Positions 1 through 12,455 of a stretch of 64,000 nucleotides of DNA are shown here, in pieces. Source of the stretch: Procambarus clarkii (lineage: Eukaryota; Arthropoda; Malacostraca; Decapoda; Cambaridae); NCBI RefSeq assembly GCF_040958095.1, contig NC_091209.1, positions 8,997,330 through 9,061,329 of the forward strand, in the 5' to 3' direction. The first letter of the stretch is position 1. Each line of letters starts with the position of its first letter. Under the pieces are notes generated by a model. The model was not told the origin of the DNA and did no database searches. It saw nothing but the letters and a program-made list of their open reading frames with translations. The position numbers and the translations under genes are program-made.

Positions 1-148
<148 letters not shown>

Positions 149-439
149 AAGTGTTAATATTAGCGAGCCTGTAGGCTGGAGCCGTGCTGTGTGTGTGTGT
201 GTCCTCTGGAGGTCAAGGCCCCGACACTGTCCAAGTACACGCCCTGGTGTTATCACTCTTTAGTACACCCTCCTCTAACACACTCACACTCTCACACTAG
301 CGCACTCCCTCACACTCACACATGTATATTCTCACACACACTAGCCTAGTTGCTTACGAAGACTTGTATACACTATTGGCTGCAAGGTCCTCAACATTAA
401 AATGTTACTTCATAGTTTCACTTATATTCTCTACCCCCA

Positions 440-545
440 TCCACTTGGACTGGTCGCTACGACGACGGTCTCGTTTCGTGCATGTCGGGGTTCGATCCCC
501 GATGGTCCAAGTGGTTGGGCACTACCATTCCTTCTCCCTAGAGCT
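440..545 (+). mobile_element. tRNA-headed SINE fragment (family C)
   Basis: A tRNA-like head with a B-box-like ggttcgatcccc is followed by caagtggttgggcac and accattcctt. The same head and body occur in reverse at 5074-5270 and 27183-27384, which defines a dispersed family. Only the head and the first part of the body are present. The flanks (146-439 and 546-789) show no gene. Confidence 0.7.
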
Positions 546-789
546 ACAGAGTTACAATAGCTTAACACCACCTCCTTGATAATTATCTGAATCCTTAACT
601 AATATTTTATACTCATTACAGAGCGGATTTAGATGTATTAATTGATGGATTATCATCATATTTTTGTTACAATTAATCATTAACAAATTGATGGAGTTCC
701 ATGCGGATATTAGCGTGAATGTCCGTATATATATTGGTCTATTGTTTCACCAGACTGTTCCTACAGTCACCAGGTTATTTCTTGAGATA

Positions 790-1613
790 TCAACACCGGG
801 TATATGATATCCACACCTACGGGTATATGATATCCACACCTACGGGTATATGATATCCACACCTCCGGTATATGATATCCACACCTACGGGTATATGATA
901 TCCACACCTCCGGTATATGATATCCACACCTCCGGTATATGATATCCACACCTACGGGTATATGATATCCACACCTCCGGTATATGATATCCACACCTAC
1001 GGGTATATGATATCCACACCTCCGGTATATGATATCCACACCTACGGGTATATGATATCCACACCTCCGGTATATGATATCCACACCTCCGGTATATGAT
1101 ATCCACACCTACGGGTATATGATATCCACACCTCCGGTATATGATATCCACACCTCCGGTATATGATATCAACACCTACGGGTATATGATATCCACACCT
1201 CCGGTATATGATATCAACACCTACGGGTATATGATATCCACACCTCCGGTATATGATATCCACACCTCCGGTATATGATATCCACACCTACGGGTATATG
1301 ATATCCACACCTCCGGTATATGATATCCACACCTACGGGTATATGATATCCACACCTACGGGTATATGATATCCACACCTCCGGTATATGATATACACAC
1401 CTACGGGTATATGATATCCACACCTCCGGTATATGATATCCACACCTACGGGTATATGATATCCACACCTACGGGTATATGATATCCACACCTACGGGTA
1501 TATGATATCCACACCTACGGGTATATGATATCAACACCTCCGGTATATGATATCCACACCTACGGATATATGATATACACACCTCTGGTATATGATATCA
1601 ACACCGGTATATC
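790..1613. repeat. 20/21-bp minisatellite containing GATATC
   Basis: About 40 head-to-tail units alternate between a 20-bp form (tatgatatccacacctccgg) and a 21-bp form ending acctacggg. A few units read atcaac or atacac in place of atccac. Mixing two unit lengths shifts the frame, so the open frames on both strands are by-products. The 1614-1856 flank is plain AT-rich DNA. Confidence 0.96.
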
Positions 1614-1856
1614 TTAAACTTTTGGAAGTCGATATTTCACAACCAAACTGCTCATATAAATATTAATATAAAAATGGATAAATGTAAATTGCTGACTTTT
1701 TCTGCTTATTTTCTGACGAGTTTTGTGGTATTTCACATTTTTTGGGTTTAATGTAATGAGACAATAAACTCTTCATCTCTTTAATATTATCCAATTATTT
1801 TCTTTATATATTTAGATCCAGGTTTACTTCTCTCTGTGTATACTCGCTGGTTGGTT

Positions 1857-4800
1857 AGTAAACTGTTGTAGTGGTCTTAATAACTGTTGTAGTGGTCTTA
1901 ATAACTGTTGTAGTGGTCTTAATAACTGTTGTGGTGGTCTTAATAACTGTTGTAGTGGTCTTAATAACTGTTGTGGTGGTCTTAATAACTGTTGTAGTGG
2001 TCTTAATAACTGTGGTAGTGGTCTTAATAACTGTTGTAGTGGTCTTAATAACTGTTGTAGTGGTCTTAATAACTGTTGTAGTGGTCTTAATAACTGTTGT
2101 GGTGGTCTTAATAACTGTTGTAGTGGTCTTAATAACTGTTGTAGTGGTCTTAATAACTGTTGTAGTGGTCTTAATAACTGTTGTAGTGGTCTTAATAACT
2201 GTTGTAGTGGTCTTAATAACTGTTGTGGTGGTCTTAATAACTGTTGTAGTGGTCTTAATAACTGTTGTAGTGGTCTTAATAACTGTTGTAGAGGTCTTAA
2301 TAACTGTTGTAGTGGTCTTAATAACTGTTGTAGTGGTCTTAATAACTGTTGTGGTGGTCTTAATAACTGTTGTAGTGGTCTTAATAACTGTTGTGGTGGT
2401 CTTAATAACTGTTGTAGTGGTCTTAATAACTGTGGTAGTGGTCTTAATAACTGTTGTAGTGGTCTTAATAACTGTTGTAGTGGTCTTAATAACTGTTGTA
2501 GTGGTCTTAATAACTGTTGTGGTGGTCTTAATAACTGTTGTAGTGGTCTTAATAACTGTTGTAGTGGTCTTAATAACTGTTGTAGTGGTCTTAATAACTG
2601 TTGTAGTGGTCTTAATAACTGTTGTGGTGGTCTTAATAACTGTTGTAGAGGTCTTAATAACTGTTGTAGAGGTCTTAATAACTGTTGTAGTGGTCTTAAT
2701 AACTGTTGTAGTGGTCTTAATAACTGTTGTAGTGGTCTTAATAACTGTTGTGGTGGTCTTAATAACTGTTGTAGAGGTCTTAATAACTGTTGTAGAGGTC
2801 TTAATAACTGTTGTAGTGGTCTTAATAACTGTTGTAGTGGTCTTAATAACTGTTGTGGTGGTCTTAATAACTGTTGTAGAGGTCTTAATAACTGTTGTAG
2901 AGGTCTTAATAACTGTTGTAGTGGTCTTAATAACTGTTGTAGTGGTCTTAATAACTGTTGTAGTGGTCTTAATAACTGTTGTGGTGGTCTTAATAACTAT
3001 TGTAGAGGTCTTAATAACTGTTGTAGAGGTCTTAATAACTGTTGTAGTGGTCTTAATAACTGTTGTAGTGGTCTTAATAACTGTTGTGGTGGTCTTAATA
3101 ACTGTTGTAGAGGTCTTAATAACTGTTGTAGTGGTCTTAATAACTGTTGTAGTGGTCTTAATAACTGTTGTAGTGGTCTTAATAACTGTTGTAGTGGTCT
3201 TAATAACTGTTGTAGTGGTCTTAATAACTGTTGTAGTGGCCTTAATAACTGTTGTAGAGGTCTTAATAACTGTTGTAGTGGCCTTAATAACTGTTGTAGA
3301 GGTCTTAATAACTGTTGTAGTGGTCTTAATAACTGTTGTAGTGGTCTTAATAACTGTTGTAGTGGCCTTAATAACTGTTGTAGAGGTCTTAATAACTGTT
3401 GTAGTGGTCTTAATAACTGTTGTAGAGGTCTTAATAACTGTTGTAGTGGCCTTAATAACTGTTGTAGTGGTCTTAATAACTGTTGTAGAGGTCTTAATAA
3501 CTGTTGTAGAGGTCTTAATAACTGTTGTAGTGGCCTTAATAACTGTTGTAGTGGTCTTAATAACTGTTGTAGTGGCCATAATAACTGTTGTAGTGGTCTT
3601 AATAACTGTTGTAGAGGTCTTAATAACTGTTGTAGAGGTCTTAATAACTGTTGTAGTGGCCTTAATAACTGTTGTAGTGGTCTTAATAACTGTTGTAGTG
3701 GCCTTAATAACTGTTGTAGAGGTCTTAATAACTGTTGTAGTGGCCTTAATAACTGTTGTAGAGGTCTTAATAACTGTTGTAGTGGTCTTAATAACTGTTG
3801 TAGTGGTCTTAATAACTGTTGTAGTGGCCTTAATAACTGTTGTAGAGGTCTTAATAACTGTTGTAGTGGTCTTAATAACTGTTGTAGAGGTCTTAATAAC
3901 TGTTGTAGTGGCCTTAATAACTGTTGTAGTGGTCTTAATAACTGTTGTAGAGGTCTTAATAACTGTTGTAGAGGTCTTAATAACTGTTGTAGTGGCCTTA
4001 ATAACTGTTGTAGTGGTCTTAATAACTGTTGTAGAGGTCTTAATAACTGTTGTAGTGGCCTTAATAACTGTTGTAGAGGTCTTAATAACTGTTGTAGTGG
4101 CCTTAATAACTGTTGTAAAGGTCTTAATAACTGTTGTAGTGGTCTTAATAACTGTTGTAGAGGTCTTAATAACTGTTGTAGAGGTCTTAATAACTGTTGT
4201 AGTGGTCTTAATAACTGTTGTAGAGGTCTTAATAACTGTTGTAGTGGTCTTAATAACTGTTGTAGGTCTTAATAACTGTTGTAGTGGTCTTAATAACTGT
4301 TGTAGAGGTCTTAATAACTGTTGTAGTGGTCTTAATAACTGTTGTAGGTCTTAATAACTGTTGTAGTGGCCTTAATAACTGTTGTAGAGGTCTTAATAAC
4401 TGTTGTAGTGGTCTTAATAACTGTTGTAGTGGTCTTAATAACTGTTGTAGTGGCCTTAATAACTGTTGTAGAGGTCTTAATAACTGTTGTAGTGGTCTTA
4501 ATAACTGTTGTAGAGGTCTTAATAACTGTTGTAGTGGCCTTAATAACTGTTGTAGTGGTCTTAATAACTGTTGTAGAGGTCTTAATAACTGTTGTAGAGG
4601 TCTTAATAACTGTTGTAGTGGCCTTAATAACTGTTGTAGTGGTCTTAATAACTGTTGTAGAGGTCTTAATAACTGTTGTAGTGGCCTTAATAACTGTTGT
4701 AGAGGTCTTAATAACTGTTGTAGTGGCCTTAATAACTGTTGTAAAGGTCTTAATAACTGTTGTAGTGGTCTTAATAACTGTTGTAGAGGTCTTAATAACT

Positions 4801-4984
4801 GTTGTAGAGGTCTTAATAACTGTTGTAGTGGTCTTAATAACTGTTGTAGAGGTCTTAATAACTGTTGTAGTGGTCTTAATAACTGTTGTAGGTCTTAATA
4901 ACTGTTGTAGTGGTCTTAATAACTGTTGTAGAGGTCTTAATAACTGTTGTAGTGGTCTTAATAACTGTTGTAGGTCTTAATAAC
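1857..4984. repeat. 3.1-kb, 21-bp minisatellite (ggtcttaataactgttgta core)
   Basis: About 149 tandem units of 21 bp. The left part mixes tagtgg, ggtggt and tagagg variants; the right part is dominated by tagagg and tagtggcc variants. Four 19-bp units that have lost 2 bp lie at about 4261, 4343, 4887 and 4969. Because 21 is divisible by 3, both strands stay open for hundreds of codons (LITVVVV or TTTVIKT repeats). These frames lack any non-repeat sequence and are not called as genes. Confidence 0.97.
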
Positions 4985-5073
4985 CCTCCGAGACACTGGT
5001 AAAGTGGTTTACTGTTATTGAAGGTCAACAAAAGACACAATATTTGTGTTTATGTATTAAAACCAAATTTTCG

Positions 5074-5270
5074 GGAAGGAAGGGAACTATCAGGGGAAAG
5101 CGCCGAGCCATTAAGACTATATAGCACTGGGAAGGGGTCAGGATAAGGTTGTGGGATGGGACGGAGGGGGGAAGGGAATGGTGCCCAACCACTTGGTGGA
5201 CGGTCGGGGGATTGAACTCCGACCTGCATGAAGCGAGACCGTCGCTCTACCGTCCACCCTAAGTGGTTGA
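5074..5270 (-). mobile_element. tRNA-headed SINE (family C), near complete
   Basis: Read on the minus strand, a head with ggtggacggtagagcgacgg (A-box region) and a B-box-like gttcaatccccc is followed by ccaagtggttgggcaccatt. A pyrimidine-rich body then ends in a region that also contains a short AT-rich motif. It is homologous along its length to 27183-27384. Confidence 0.8.
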
Positions 5271-5328
5271 ATTTTAAGATGCAACCTTCATCCTTGCTCA
5301 AGGTTCTGTATACATTGTTCTGAGCAAG

Positions 5329-5412
5329 GTGGCTGTTGCTGTTGTCTTAGATTTAGTTACTCAGAAGGAAATGTCCATGTAGCACGGGCTATGGTGAGCC
5401 CGTGATGAGCAA
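5329..5412 (+). repeat. Dispersed repeat (gatttagttactcagaa family), copy 1
   Basis: Contains tgttgtcttagatttagtta and then gtccatgtagcacgggctat and ggtgagcccgt. Related copies are at 5472-5548 and 52505-52575. Its class is not recognised; it is probably a SINE body or tail. Confidence 0.65.
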
Positions 5413-5471
5413 GATTGTAAGTACTTGGGTTTATATATGTGTGGCAGAGCGGCCTCTCAGTTGGCGACCAC

Positions 5472-5548
5472 CGTTGTTGTTGTTGTTTCAGATTTAGCTA
5501 CTGAGAACGAAGTGTCCATGTAGCACGGTCTATGGTGAGCCCGGAAGC
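5472..5548 (+). repeat. Dispersed repeat (gatttagctactgagaa family), copy 2
   Basis: Second copy of the 5329-5412 sequence about 143 bp downstream in the same orientation, with several substitutions. The pair may be a local duplication. Confidence 0.65.
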
Positions 5549-5742
5549 GTCGAGCGTTAGACGCACCATAATGATAACTCCAAGTGGTGATGGTCGTGAG
5601 GCTCTCCAACACATACACACACGGACTTACACTCTCTGTACCCAAATGTTTACACTTGATAAAGGATGGAAGTCCACACGAAAAATCGGTGTAATAAGAC
5701 ACTTATAGGTGTATTGAGAGTGTCTTCACATTTGCCACCAAT

Positions 5743-5988
5743 CTTGAGGTTATCTTGAGATGATTTCGGGGCTTTAGTGTCCCCGCGGCCCGGTCCTCGA
5801 CCAGACCTCCACCCCCAGGAAGCAGCCCGTGACAGCTGACTAACACCCAGGTACCTATTTTACTGCTAGGTAACAGGGGCATAGGATGAAAAAAACTCTG
5901 CCCATTGTTTCTCGCCGGCGCCTGGGATCGAACCCAGGACCACAGGATCACAAGTCCAGTGTGTTGTCCGCTCGGCCGACCGGCTCCC
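5743..5988 (-). mobile_element. tRNA-headed SINE (family A), full length
   Basis: Read on the minus strand: head gggagccggtcggccgagcg, a B-box-like ggttcgatccc, the shared body gttacctagcagtaaaatag, the tail tgtcacgggctgcttcctgg, and a terminal cctcaagat motif. The same order occurs at 29267-29516 and 49986-50240. The tRNA-like head makes this a Pol III retroposon rather than a functional tRNA gene, since the 3' acceptor strand runs straight into the SINE body. Confidence 0.88.
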
Positions 5989-6261
5989 AACACTACCATA
6001 TTGCAGTAAGTTTCTCCGTTATCATTATTATCGTAAGCGTTGGTTAAAGTACCAAGGTAAGAAGTGGGAAGACACCAACGCGGCACAATATTGCGTTACG
6101 CCGCGTTCTCCAATTTGGATTCAAAATGTTTTCAAGGCGAACTTTGCGAAAGTCATTAAAGTGCCAAGCGTCACTGGTTGAGGCTATTTCAAATTTAATT
6201 TCTTGTAAAGACGAAAAGTACAATGGTGGGGGAGGGGGGACATGGTATTATAACCCGGAGG

Positions 6262-6576
6262 CAGATTCACGAAGCAGTTACGCAAGTACAGCGGCCAGAT
6301 TCACGAAGCAGTTACGCAAGTACAGGGGCCAGATTCACGAAGCAGTTACGCAAGTACGTGTCCATCTTTCCTCAATCTCTGACGGCTTTGGTTACATTTA
6401 TTAAACAGTTTACAAGCATGAAAACTTGCCAATCAACTGTTGTTATTGATATAAACAGCCTCCTGGTGCTTCGGAGCTCATTAACTGTTTAATAATTGTA
6501 AACAAAGCCGCCAAAGATTGAGAAAAGACGTACAGGTTCGTAAGTGCTTGCGTAACTGCTTCGTGAATCTGGCCCC
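6262..6576. mobile_element. Foldback/MITE-like element with iterated left end
   Basis: The termini are inverted copies of ggggccagattcacgaagca; the centre contains aaacagtt...agcctcctggtgcttcggag. The left terminus is repeated three times with a 34-bp period (agattc at 6263, 6297 and 6331). Other copies are at 7262-7378 (half), 32497-32746 and 50692-50948. There is no coding capacity, so it is a non-autonomous element of unknown superfamily. The next 340 bp (6577-6918) hold nothing recognisable. Confidence 0.75.
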
Positions 6577-6918
6577 TAGTTACTGTCTTAATTATTCTTA
6601 AACTTTTCCAGCATCTTGTGAAGCAACCTTCCCTCTTCTGATAGACAGTCACCATATTAAAAAAATATATAAGTTTCACAGTAACAAACTTGAAAATTTT
6701 CTTTAAAATAGGTAAAAATTTGGATAAAATAGAGTATTTTGAATTTGGGTAAAATAGAGCAAGAAATATTTTTGTTGTTATAGATATGGATTATAAATGA
6801 AGAGAAAGATAACACAGGTTATAGTTTCTGATATCTTGACAGTGTCTAAAACTCCGAAATATTCCCATTTGTCAAGTACAGCATCTTGGCGCTGGAGCCA
6901 AGCATGTATGTCCCATCT

Positions 6919-7087
6919 TGAGAGGTTATCCTGAGATGATTTCTGGGCTGTAGTGTAGTGTAGTGTCAACCTCCACCCCCAGGAAGCAGCCCGTGACAGC
7001 TGACTAACACCCAGGTACCTATTTTACTGCTAGGTAACAGGGGGCATAGGGTGAAAGAAACTCTGCCCATTGTTTCTCGCCGGCGCC
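6919..7087 (-). mobile_element. SINE family A, head-truncated
   Basis: Minus-strand body and tail of the family at 5743-5988 (ctgttacctagcagtaaaat, gtcacgggctgcttcctggg). It stops at the gagaaacaatgggcag junction, so the tRNA head is missing. The gtagtgtagtgt stutter near 6950-6966 is private to this copy. Confidence 0.8.
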
Positions 7088-7261
7088 CACACTTACAAGG
7101 ACACTGTAGTTATGTAAGTTTCATACTTACAAGGACACCGTGGCTACCTTCGCCGCATACATACAATGAGAGTGTATTAATTCATGCGGCGTACGTGCAA
7201 GGACAATACATTTTGTTTACCTTTGTTTCTCAGCTAAAGTCATACACCAGTGTGTATGTGT

Positions 7262-7378
7262 ATTCACGAAGCAGTTACGCAAGTACAGGGGCCAGATTCA
7301 CGAAGCAGTTACGCAAGCACTTACGAACGTGTCCATCTTTCCTCAATCTTTGACGGCTTTGGTTACATTTATTAAACT
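7262..7378 (+). mobile_element. Left half of the foldback/MITE family
   Basis: Two iterations of the terminal attcacgaagcagttacgca, then the inner terminal region down to catttattaaac, where homology stops abruptly. The other arm is absent. From 7379 to 7815 there is no recognisable feature. Confidence 0.7.
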
Positions 7379-7815
7379 ATCAGACTGTTACTGTGACTCC
7401 CTTAAGTACAACCTACCCGATCGTGGATGCAAGTGTGTGCAGGTGCAACCAATGACTTGCAACCCGCCTCGTCACCTCAGGACTGGACATTGTGCAAGCA
7501 ACCCACGCTGCTGTCTGGAGGCGTCATGCAACAGCTTCTTCAACTCAGTGACGTAACTTGACGTAACTTGAGCAGAATTTAAATGTTCTAAGAGGCTAGG
7601 ATCAGGGAGAAATGTTCTGGCTTTGAGTCATTTATGAGTCTGGCCACTCAAGGTGCACTACTTGAGTGCCCCCGCTCAAGTGCTGCACGTTTTAAAGTTG
7701 TAACTTTAAGTTATGTTAAGTAAGTGTCTCGCTGTTGTATATGCCTCGACGTTTCTAGATATCAAAGAGAATTGTATTCTTTGAGATTTTATGTTATTCA
7801 GACGCTTCGTCCCAG

Positions 7816-8452
7816 ATGATATCTCAGATATCTGCTTGTGTAGTGGTGACGATAGCCCAGATATCTGCTTGTATAGTGGTGACGATAGCCCAGATATCTG
7901 CTTGTATAGTGGTGACGATAGCCCAGATATCTGCTTGTGTAGTGGTGACGATAGCCCAGATATCTGCTTGTGTAGTGGTGACGATAGCCCAGATATCTGC
8001 TTGTGTAGTGGTGACGATAGCCCAGATATCTGCTTGTGTAGTGGTGACGATAGCCCAGATATCTGCTTGTGTAGTGGTGACGATAGCCCAGATATCTGCT
8101 TGTGTAGTGGTGACGATAGCCCAGATATCTGCTTGTGTAGTAGTGACGATATCCCAGATATCTGCTTGTGTAGTAGTGACGATAGCCCAGATATCTGCTT
8201 GTGTAGTAGTGACGATATCCCAGATATCTGCTTGTGTAGTGGTGACGATAGCCCAGATATCTGCTTGTGTAGTGGTGACGATAACCCAGATATCTGCTTG
8301 TGTAGTAGTGACGATAGCCCAGATATCTGCTTGTGTAGTAGTGACGATAGCCCAGATATCTGATTGTGTAGTGGTGACGATAGCCCAGATATCTGCTTGT
8401 GTAGTGGTGACGATAGCCCAGATATCTGCTTGTTTAGTGACGATATCCCACT
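7816..8452. repeat. 33-bp minisatellite
   Basis: About 19 head-to-tail units of gatagcccagatatctgctt plus gtgtagtggtgac, with local variants (gatatccc, gtagtagtgac, gtatag). A period of 33 keeps both strands open. The predicted peptides are pure repeat, so no gene is called. Downstream 8453-8704 is plain AT-rich sequence. Confidence 0.96.
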
Positions 8453-8704
8453 GAGTATCCCAGCTTGAGGAAGGCAAGATCACAGTAGCAACTTTCAGTG
8501 TTGATCAAGTTCTCAAAAAACAAAGTTATGGGGATTTAATATTTTCATTGTGTTCCTCACATTGAAAAGTTTGAATTCATTTTGTCTTTTCAGGATTTTA
8601 TGTATTTTGGTATTGTCAAGAATGTTTATATATTTGGTATTGAGAGTAAAGATGACAATGGTATTAGTTGTTGGTATTTATGAAGAGTTATGTGTGGTTT
8701 GTTA

Positions 8705-8750
8705 TGGTATTGGATGGTATTGGATGGTATTGGATGGTATTGGATGGTAT
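8705..8750. repeat. 10-bp tandem repeat (ggtattggat)n
   Basis: Four and a half copies of ggtattggat in a row. Confidence 0.92.
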
Positions 8751-9009
8751 TCTGTTGTGTTCATTCTGGTCTGAATATTTTAGGTGTGGCTCCATCTCTG
8801 TCATCTCTGTTCAAGTTGATATATCTGTAGGTTGTCCCTTTTGTTATCATGCGGTCCGTTATCTTGGGTTATCGTAGTGTGGGGAATGGTTGATGGTGCG
8901 AGGAATGGTGCTTAGGTCAGCTGACCATCACAGCCAAGACTGGTGAGGTTAGGTGTTGATGTGTCAACAATGGTGGTGACCTCTTCCAGTACCTCTCTAC
9001 CCCTTCCGT

Positions 9010-9205
9010 CACCACTACCACCACCACCTGCACCACCACCACCACCACCACCTCCACCTCCACCTCCACTACGACTACCACCACTACCACCACCTCGACC
9101 ACCACCACCTCCACCTGCACCACCACCACCACCACCACCACCCCCCCCCAACAACCACCACCACCCCCCCAACAACCCCCCCAACCACCACCACAATTAC
9201 ACACA
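9010..9205. repeat. (CCA)n-rich low-complexity tract
   Basis: Imperfect CCA/CCT/CAC trinucleotides followed by C-runs and aacaaccacc motifs. On the minus strand it reads as poly-Gly or poly-Val, with no other coding evidence. Confidence 0.93.
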
Positions 9206-10149
9206 GCTTCCGACCAACGTTTGCAATACAAAAAATACAGTGATGGAATTTTGATCATTTTATGGTCTTAAACACAGTTGTGTGAGGCAGGGGAGCGAGG
9301 AGCGGCGTACGGTGTCGCCCCCGGCACTGTACTCGTCCTAATCTCACTATAAACTACAGTTTTGTTCCCCCTTTATGTATATAGTTATAATAGTTGACCA
9401 ACTTTTACCACAGACCTCAATGAATAACCCAACTTTTCCGTCAGATTTTAATATGTCACTTTATGGGAGCGTCAGACGTGAGTGTAGAATAATAACATTC
9501 ACGAAGATAATTGAAAACTATAATATAATTGTATCTAACTTTGCATCGTACGCTCCAAATGTGTTCATTAACTTTCAAGGGAATTCGCTCAGGCCAAACA
9601 GTGCCAAAAGTAATACACTTTAATGTATGCAAGATTTAAAAGGCTGATTGATCACAGGCGTTAGTAAAGATACGTAGTTTATGGTGAGTACTAAAGGAAC
9701 AGTGATGAAGATAACTGTGAGGATAGCAACTGTGTGTAAGTGAGGATAGCAACTGTGACAGGCTGGATAACAGCCTGACAATTCGTCATTACTGGTAAGG
9801 AAGTTAATTGATAATTTATCAATATAATATGGCGTCGAGGAAGGAGAGGGGACATGTTTGCGACGTGGGCGATTGACAGAAAAGTTCCCGGGTAAACATG
9901 CTAGAGTTGAGGTGTGGTTCCTTGAGAAGTGTGTGGGCGGTGAAGAGCACGGAGGAGCCCCGGAGACCAGACCTCGCTGGCACACACAGCTGCAAGGAGA
10001 CCAATCAACGTTCTCCATTTGTTCCCAAAGGGACAGATTTTGTGAAAGAATATTTAAACTGAAAGTGAGTAAATTGTCTTCGTCTAGTGTCATGTGACCT
10101 GAAAACATTGACCAAACTTTGAGCGATGACGTTCATGTGAGGCTCTAAC
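9206..10149. other. Unassigned non-coding stretch
   Basis: About 940 bp of mixed composition. Small open frames occur on both strands, but none shows a motif, a splice context or repeat homology elsewhere in the window. Nothing is called here. Confidence 0.5.
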
Positions 10150-10444
<295 letters not shown>

Positions 10445-10552
10445 CTTGATCTTGATCTTCGGGTATCCAGATAATCAACCAAACTGCTGCTGCTACAGGT
10501 GGGGACACACAGAAAACTGTGCCCTGCAGGACGTGACTCTCACCCGTCCACT

Positions 10553-10605
10553 ACCAGCCAAGTACCTGTTAACTGCTAGGTGAACAGTGGCATCAGGTGA
10601 AAGGA
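10553..10605 (-). mobile_element. Divergent SINE-body remnant
   Basis: The sequence taactgctaggtgaacagtg followed by gcatcaggtgaaagg resembles the body shared by SINE families A and B (tactgctaggtaacagg...gcatagggtgaaag). Head and tail are not recognisable. It lies between the TC tract and the next minisatellite. Confidence 0.4.
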
Positions 10606-10724
10606 AAGAGTACCATGTTGTTTTTTGGCATATTCAGGATTTGAGATCTGGATCTATGTGTGTGAAGTCTCGTTTTCTGATAGTACTATTAGTACTATGT
10701 ATAGAAATTCCCTTGTGTGTGTTT

Positions 10725-11472
10725 GTGTGGGTACTAGAAGTTCCCTGTGGGTACTAGAAGTTCCCTGTGGGTACTAGAAGTTCCCTGTGGGTACTAGACG
10801 TTTCCTGTGGGTACTAGACGTTTCCTGTGGGTACTAGAAGTTCCCTGTGGGTACTAGAAGTTCCCTGTGGGTACTAGACGTTTCCTGTGGGTACTAGACG
10901 TTTCCTGTGGGTACTAGAAGTTCCCTGTGGGTACTAGAAGTTCCCTGTGGGTACTAGACGTTTCCTGTGGGTACTAGACGTTTCCTGTGGGTACTAGAAG
11001 TTCCCTGTGGGTACTAGAAGTTCCCTGTGGGTACTAGAAGTTTCCTGTGGGTACTAGAAGTTCCCTGTGGGTACTAGACGTTTCCTGTGGGTACTAGAAG
11101 TTCCCTGTGGGTACTAGAAGTTCCCTGTGGGTACTAGAAGTTTCCTGTGGGTACTAGAAGTTCCCTGTGGGTACTAGAAGTTCCCTGTGGGTACTAGAAG
11201 TTCCCTGTGGGTACTAGACGTTTCCTGTGGGTACTAGAAGTTCCCTGTGGGTACTAGAAGTTCCCTGTGGGTACTAGAAGTTTCCTGTGGGTACTAGAAG
11301 TTCCCTGTGGGTACTAGAAGTTCCCTGTGGGTACTAGAAGTTTCCTGTGGGTACTAGACGTTCCCTGTGGGTACTAGAAGTTTCCTGTGGGTACTAGAAG
11401 TTTCCTGTGGGTACTAGAAGTTCCTTGTGGGTACTAGAAGTTTCCTGTGGGTACTAGAAGTTCCTTGTGGGT
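10725..11472. repeat. 20-bp minisatellite (gtgggtactaga core)
   Basis: About 37 units of gtgggtactagaagttccct or its variant with acgtttcct. The early units follow an ordered two-by-two alternation (aag, aag, acg, acg), giving an 80-bp higher-order period; later units lose that order. Confidence 0.96.
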
Positions 11473-11723
11473 GGTAAACAATACGTCTATATCCCAGGCG
11501 TATCCTGGGATATAGGATATATATATAGGCCGCCGGATATAGTATCCGGCCACTATAACATCACATTGCCAAGTTCTTGCTCTATTAGTTCCATATATAA
11601 ATGTCTCTCGCGGTGTTCATTACAATGTCTATTGCTGTAGCTTTGTGAATTAGTTCACTAAGATTTTTCTCGATAATTCGTTTCACTATTCTCTTTGTGA
11701 CGGCTAATGAAACACCTGTATTA

Positions 11724-12413
11724 GTCAGGTATGGTAGTCCCAGTCAGGTATGGTAGCCACCGTCAGGTATGGTAGCTACAGTCAGGTATGGTAGCCACAG
11801 CAAGGTATGGTAGTTACAGTCAGGTATGGTAGCCCCAGTCAGGTATGGTAGCCACAGTCAGGTATGGTAGCCACAGTCAGGTATGGTAGCCCCAGTCAGG
11901 TATGGTAGCTACAGTCAGGTATGGTAGCTTCAGTCAGGTATGGTAGCCACAGTCAGGTATGGTAGCTACAGTCAGGTATGGTAGCCACAGTCAGGTATGG
12001 TAGCCCAGTCAGGTATGGTAGCCCCAGTCAGGTATGGTAGCCCCAGTCAGGTATGGTAGCTACAGTCAGGTATGGTAGCCCCAGTCAGGTATGGTAGCCC
12101 CAGTCAGGTATGGTAGCCCCAGTCAGGTATGGTAGCTACAGTCAGGTATGGTAGCCCCAGTCAGTTATGGTAGCTACAGTCAGGTATGGTAGCCACAGTC
12201 AGGTATGGTAGCCCCAGTCAGGTATGGTAGCCCCAGTCAGGTATGGTAGCTACAGTCAGGTATGGTAGCCCCAGTCAGGTATGGTAGCTACAGTCAGGTA
12301 TGGTAGCCCCAGTCAGGTATGGTAGCCCAGTCAGGTATGGTAGCCCCAGTCAGGTATGGTAGCCCCAGTCAGGTATGGTAGCCCCAGTCAGGTATGGTAG
12401 CCCCAGTCAGGTG
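11724..12413. repeat. 20-bp minisatellite (cagtcaggtatggtagc core)
   Basis: About 34 units of cagtcaggtatggtagcccc, with variable last four bases (cccc, caca, taca) and two 19-18-bp units. It lies about 250 bp from an unrelated array of the same 20-bp period. The intervening 11473-11723 contains short palindromes (ggatat/atatcc) but no gene. Confidence 0.96.
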
Positions 12414-12455
12414 TGTGGTGGTTTAGTCACGGTAACACAGACACACACACACACA

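Noticed and set aside
790-1613. A CRISPR-like array
   Set aside because: Units are directly adjacent with no unique spacers; eukaryotic context.
1855-4980. Open frames of 827 and 574 codons (LITVVVV and TTTVIKT repeats)
   Set aside because: Both strands are open at once because of the 21-bp period; pure repeat without non-repeat coding sequence.
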